Part shown: one piece after another, positions 5,394-6,338 of the stretch
Numbering within the stretch: the stretch's first letter is position 1
Layout: every line of letters starts with the position of its first letter
Source: Chloroflexota bacterium
GTDB taxonomy: Bacteria; Chloroflexota; Anaerolineae; Aggregatilineales; Phototrophicaceae
Assembly (NCBI GenBank): GCA_003242205.1
Contig: QGUR01000270.1
Coordinates: 1-6,338 of the forward strand
Reading direction: 5' to 3'
Length of the DNA stretch: 6,338 nucleotides
Program-made: the position numbers and the translations under genes
The notes under the pieces: generated by a model
The model's input: only the letters and a program-made list of their open reading frames with translations
What the model was told of the DNA's origin: nothing
Databases searched by the model: none

Positions 5394-6338
5394 ATGCCCG
5401 ACATCATCCACTATGAAGAGCTGACCTGGCCCGAAATCGCAGCCCTGCCGCGCGATCTGCCGCTGATCCTGCCGCTTGGTCTGGGCTATGATCCGGCGCT
5501 GTTGCAGCGCGCGGTTGGAGATGAACCGGTGTGCCTGCTGCCGCCACTGCCCTATGGTTTCCCCGGCAGTGAAGTGGAAGTCGCGGCGGAGCTGCTCAAC
5601 CGCGTCATCTCAGCGCTGTTTGACGGGCCAAAGGAAGAAGGCTTCTCGCGTTTCTATCTGGCGCATGACGGCGCATTTACAGGCGCGGTTCCCGGTGTGC
5701 AGCCTCTTGTCGTCCCGCGCGACCGCACCGCCGAACCGCCTCCGCTCCACGCAACGCCGGAACGCGTCATCCTTATTCCCTGCGGGCATACCGAACAGCA
5801 CGGCTATCACCTGCCGGTGAATACCGATACGGTTATTATCGACGCGATTGCGAGTCGTGTCTGCCGCGTCATTCCCGCCGAGGCGGAAATGCTGCCCGCC
5901 CTTCCCTATGGTGTCAGCATGTATCGTTCGGCGTTCGCCGGCACGTTCAACATGACAGGCCGCGTCTTTGAGGATTTTCTGCTCGACGTGCTGGACGCGT
6001 TGATCGAGCGCGGCGCGGACCGCTTCTACCTGATGAGCGGGCATGGCGGCAACTGTTCGTTCCTCACCAACGTCGTTAAATACATTGGCGACCGCCACTG
6101 GCATGTATTCGCCGCCACAACATGGCTGCACACGTCCGGCCACCTCGGCGCGCCCGCGCTGGAACGCTACCGCCGTTCGCAGCGCGGCGGCATGGGTCAT
6201 GCAGGCGAGTTGGAAACCTCGTACATGTTGTACCTGCGCCCGGATTTATGCCGCATGGAGCGCGTCGTCGACGAGACTGATTTCATCAGCACGCCGAATT
6301 TCTACATGGACTGGATCGAAGGCGGCGCGCTGGTTCTC
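5394..6338 (+). CDS. Creatininase-superfamily metal-dependent amidohydrolase with extra N-terminal pseudo-domain (partial)
   Basis: The frame is open from ATG 5394 to the window end: 315 residues, C-terminus missing. Residues about 122-315 carry the creatininase-family signature. This comprises LIPCGHTEQHGYHLPVNTD with E134, H136 and D145 as predicted metal ligands, LPALPYGVSMYRSAFAGT, MSGHGGN with H217, and MGHAGELETS with H269 and E272. Characterised members (creatininase, MftE of mycofactocin maturation, the archaeal ArfB formamide hydrolase) cleave C-N amide bonds with two metal ions; the substrate here cannot be read from sequence. Family members usually begin about 20-30 residues before the EQHG motif, but here about 130 residues precede it. 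Residues 7-100 (YEELTWPEIAAL, LILPLG, LLPPLPYG, EGFSRFYLAHDGAF) mimic the fold's sequence landmarks without metal ligands. The likely location is cytoplasmic, as no signal peptide is seen. It follows a terminator, so it is probably a separate transcription unit. Confidence 0.9.
   Translation, partial: MPDIIHYEELTWPEIAALPRDLPLILPLGLGYDPALLQRAVGDEPVCLLPPLPYGFPGSEVEVAAELLNRVISALFDGPKEEGFSRFYLAHDGAFTGAVPGVQPLVVPRDRTAEPPPLHATPERVILIPCGHTEQHGYHLPVNTDTVIIDAIASRVCRVIPAEAEMLPALPYGVSMYRSAFAGTFNMTGRVFEDFLLDVLDALIERGADRFYLMSGHGGNCSFLTNVVKYIGDRHWHVFAATTWLHTSGHLGAPALERYRRSQRGGMGHAGELETSYMLYLRPDLCRMERVVDETDFISTPNFYMDWIEGGALVL

Noticed and set aside
5610..6200. 196-codon open frame on the minus strand
   Set aside because: It is antisense to the creatininase-family gene, which carries all the family motifs on the plus strand.

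Overview
The window looks like a piece of a high-GC Chloroflexota chromosome (probably Anaerolineae or a relative). That placement is inference. It rests on secreted proteins pairing a Cys-rich N-terminal domain with a bacterial SH3 domain, a tail rich in Thr-Pro-Thr, a DUF5666-like domain with a Gly/Arg/Asp-rich tail, and a multi-pass sensor encoded just after an OmpR-type regulator. No rRNA, tRNA, CRISPR array, transposase or phage gene is visible.

Layout. Positions 1-1425, minus strand: a two-component operon. The OmpR/PhoB-type response regulator (724-1425) comes first and overlaps by ATGA a multi-pass membrane protein (1-727) that runs off the window and is most likely the N-terminal half of the partner sensor kinase. 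Positions 1426-1591: a 166-bp divergent intergenic region with candidate promoters both ways and two small inverted repeats. Positions 1592-3190 and 3325-5175, plus strand: two tandem paralogous secreted proteins. Both carry a signal peptide, a three-Cys N-terminal domain, an SH3b domain, a FecR-like beta domain and a Cys-Gly-Val-x-Gly-Leu-Pro-Pro-Cys motif. They align without gaps from residue 43 to 393 and then have unrelated tails: a DUF5666-like domain plus Gly/Arg-rich tail in the first, a long Thr/Pro/Ser-rich tail with 45-bp tandem repeats in the second. Gene 2 has its own promoter (TTCACA-17 bp-TATACT) next to a long imperfect hairpin, and is followed by a clear intrinsic terminator (5233-5262). 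Positions 5394-6338, plus strand: the first 315 codons of a creatininase-superfamily metallohydrolase with an extra N-terminal region that resembles a degenerate second copy of the same fold.

How they may work together. The regulator and sensor form one signalling unit, and the divergent secreted-protein genes share its control region, so they are natural candidate targets. The secreted pair probably acts outside the membrane as adhesive or envelope proteins, but no catalytic activity can be assigned. The creatininase homologue follows a terminator, has its own ribosome-binding site, and appears functionally unrelated. The most distinctive items are the duplicated secreted protein with exchanged C-terminal modules and the pseudo-duplicated creatininase.
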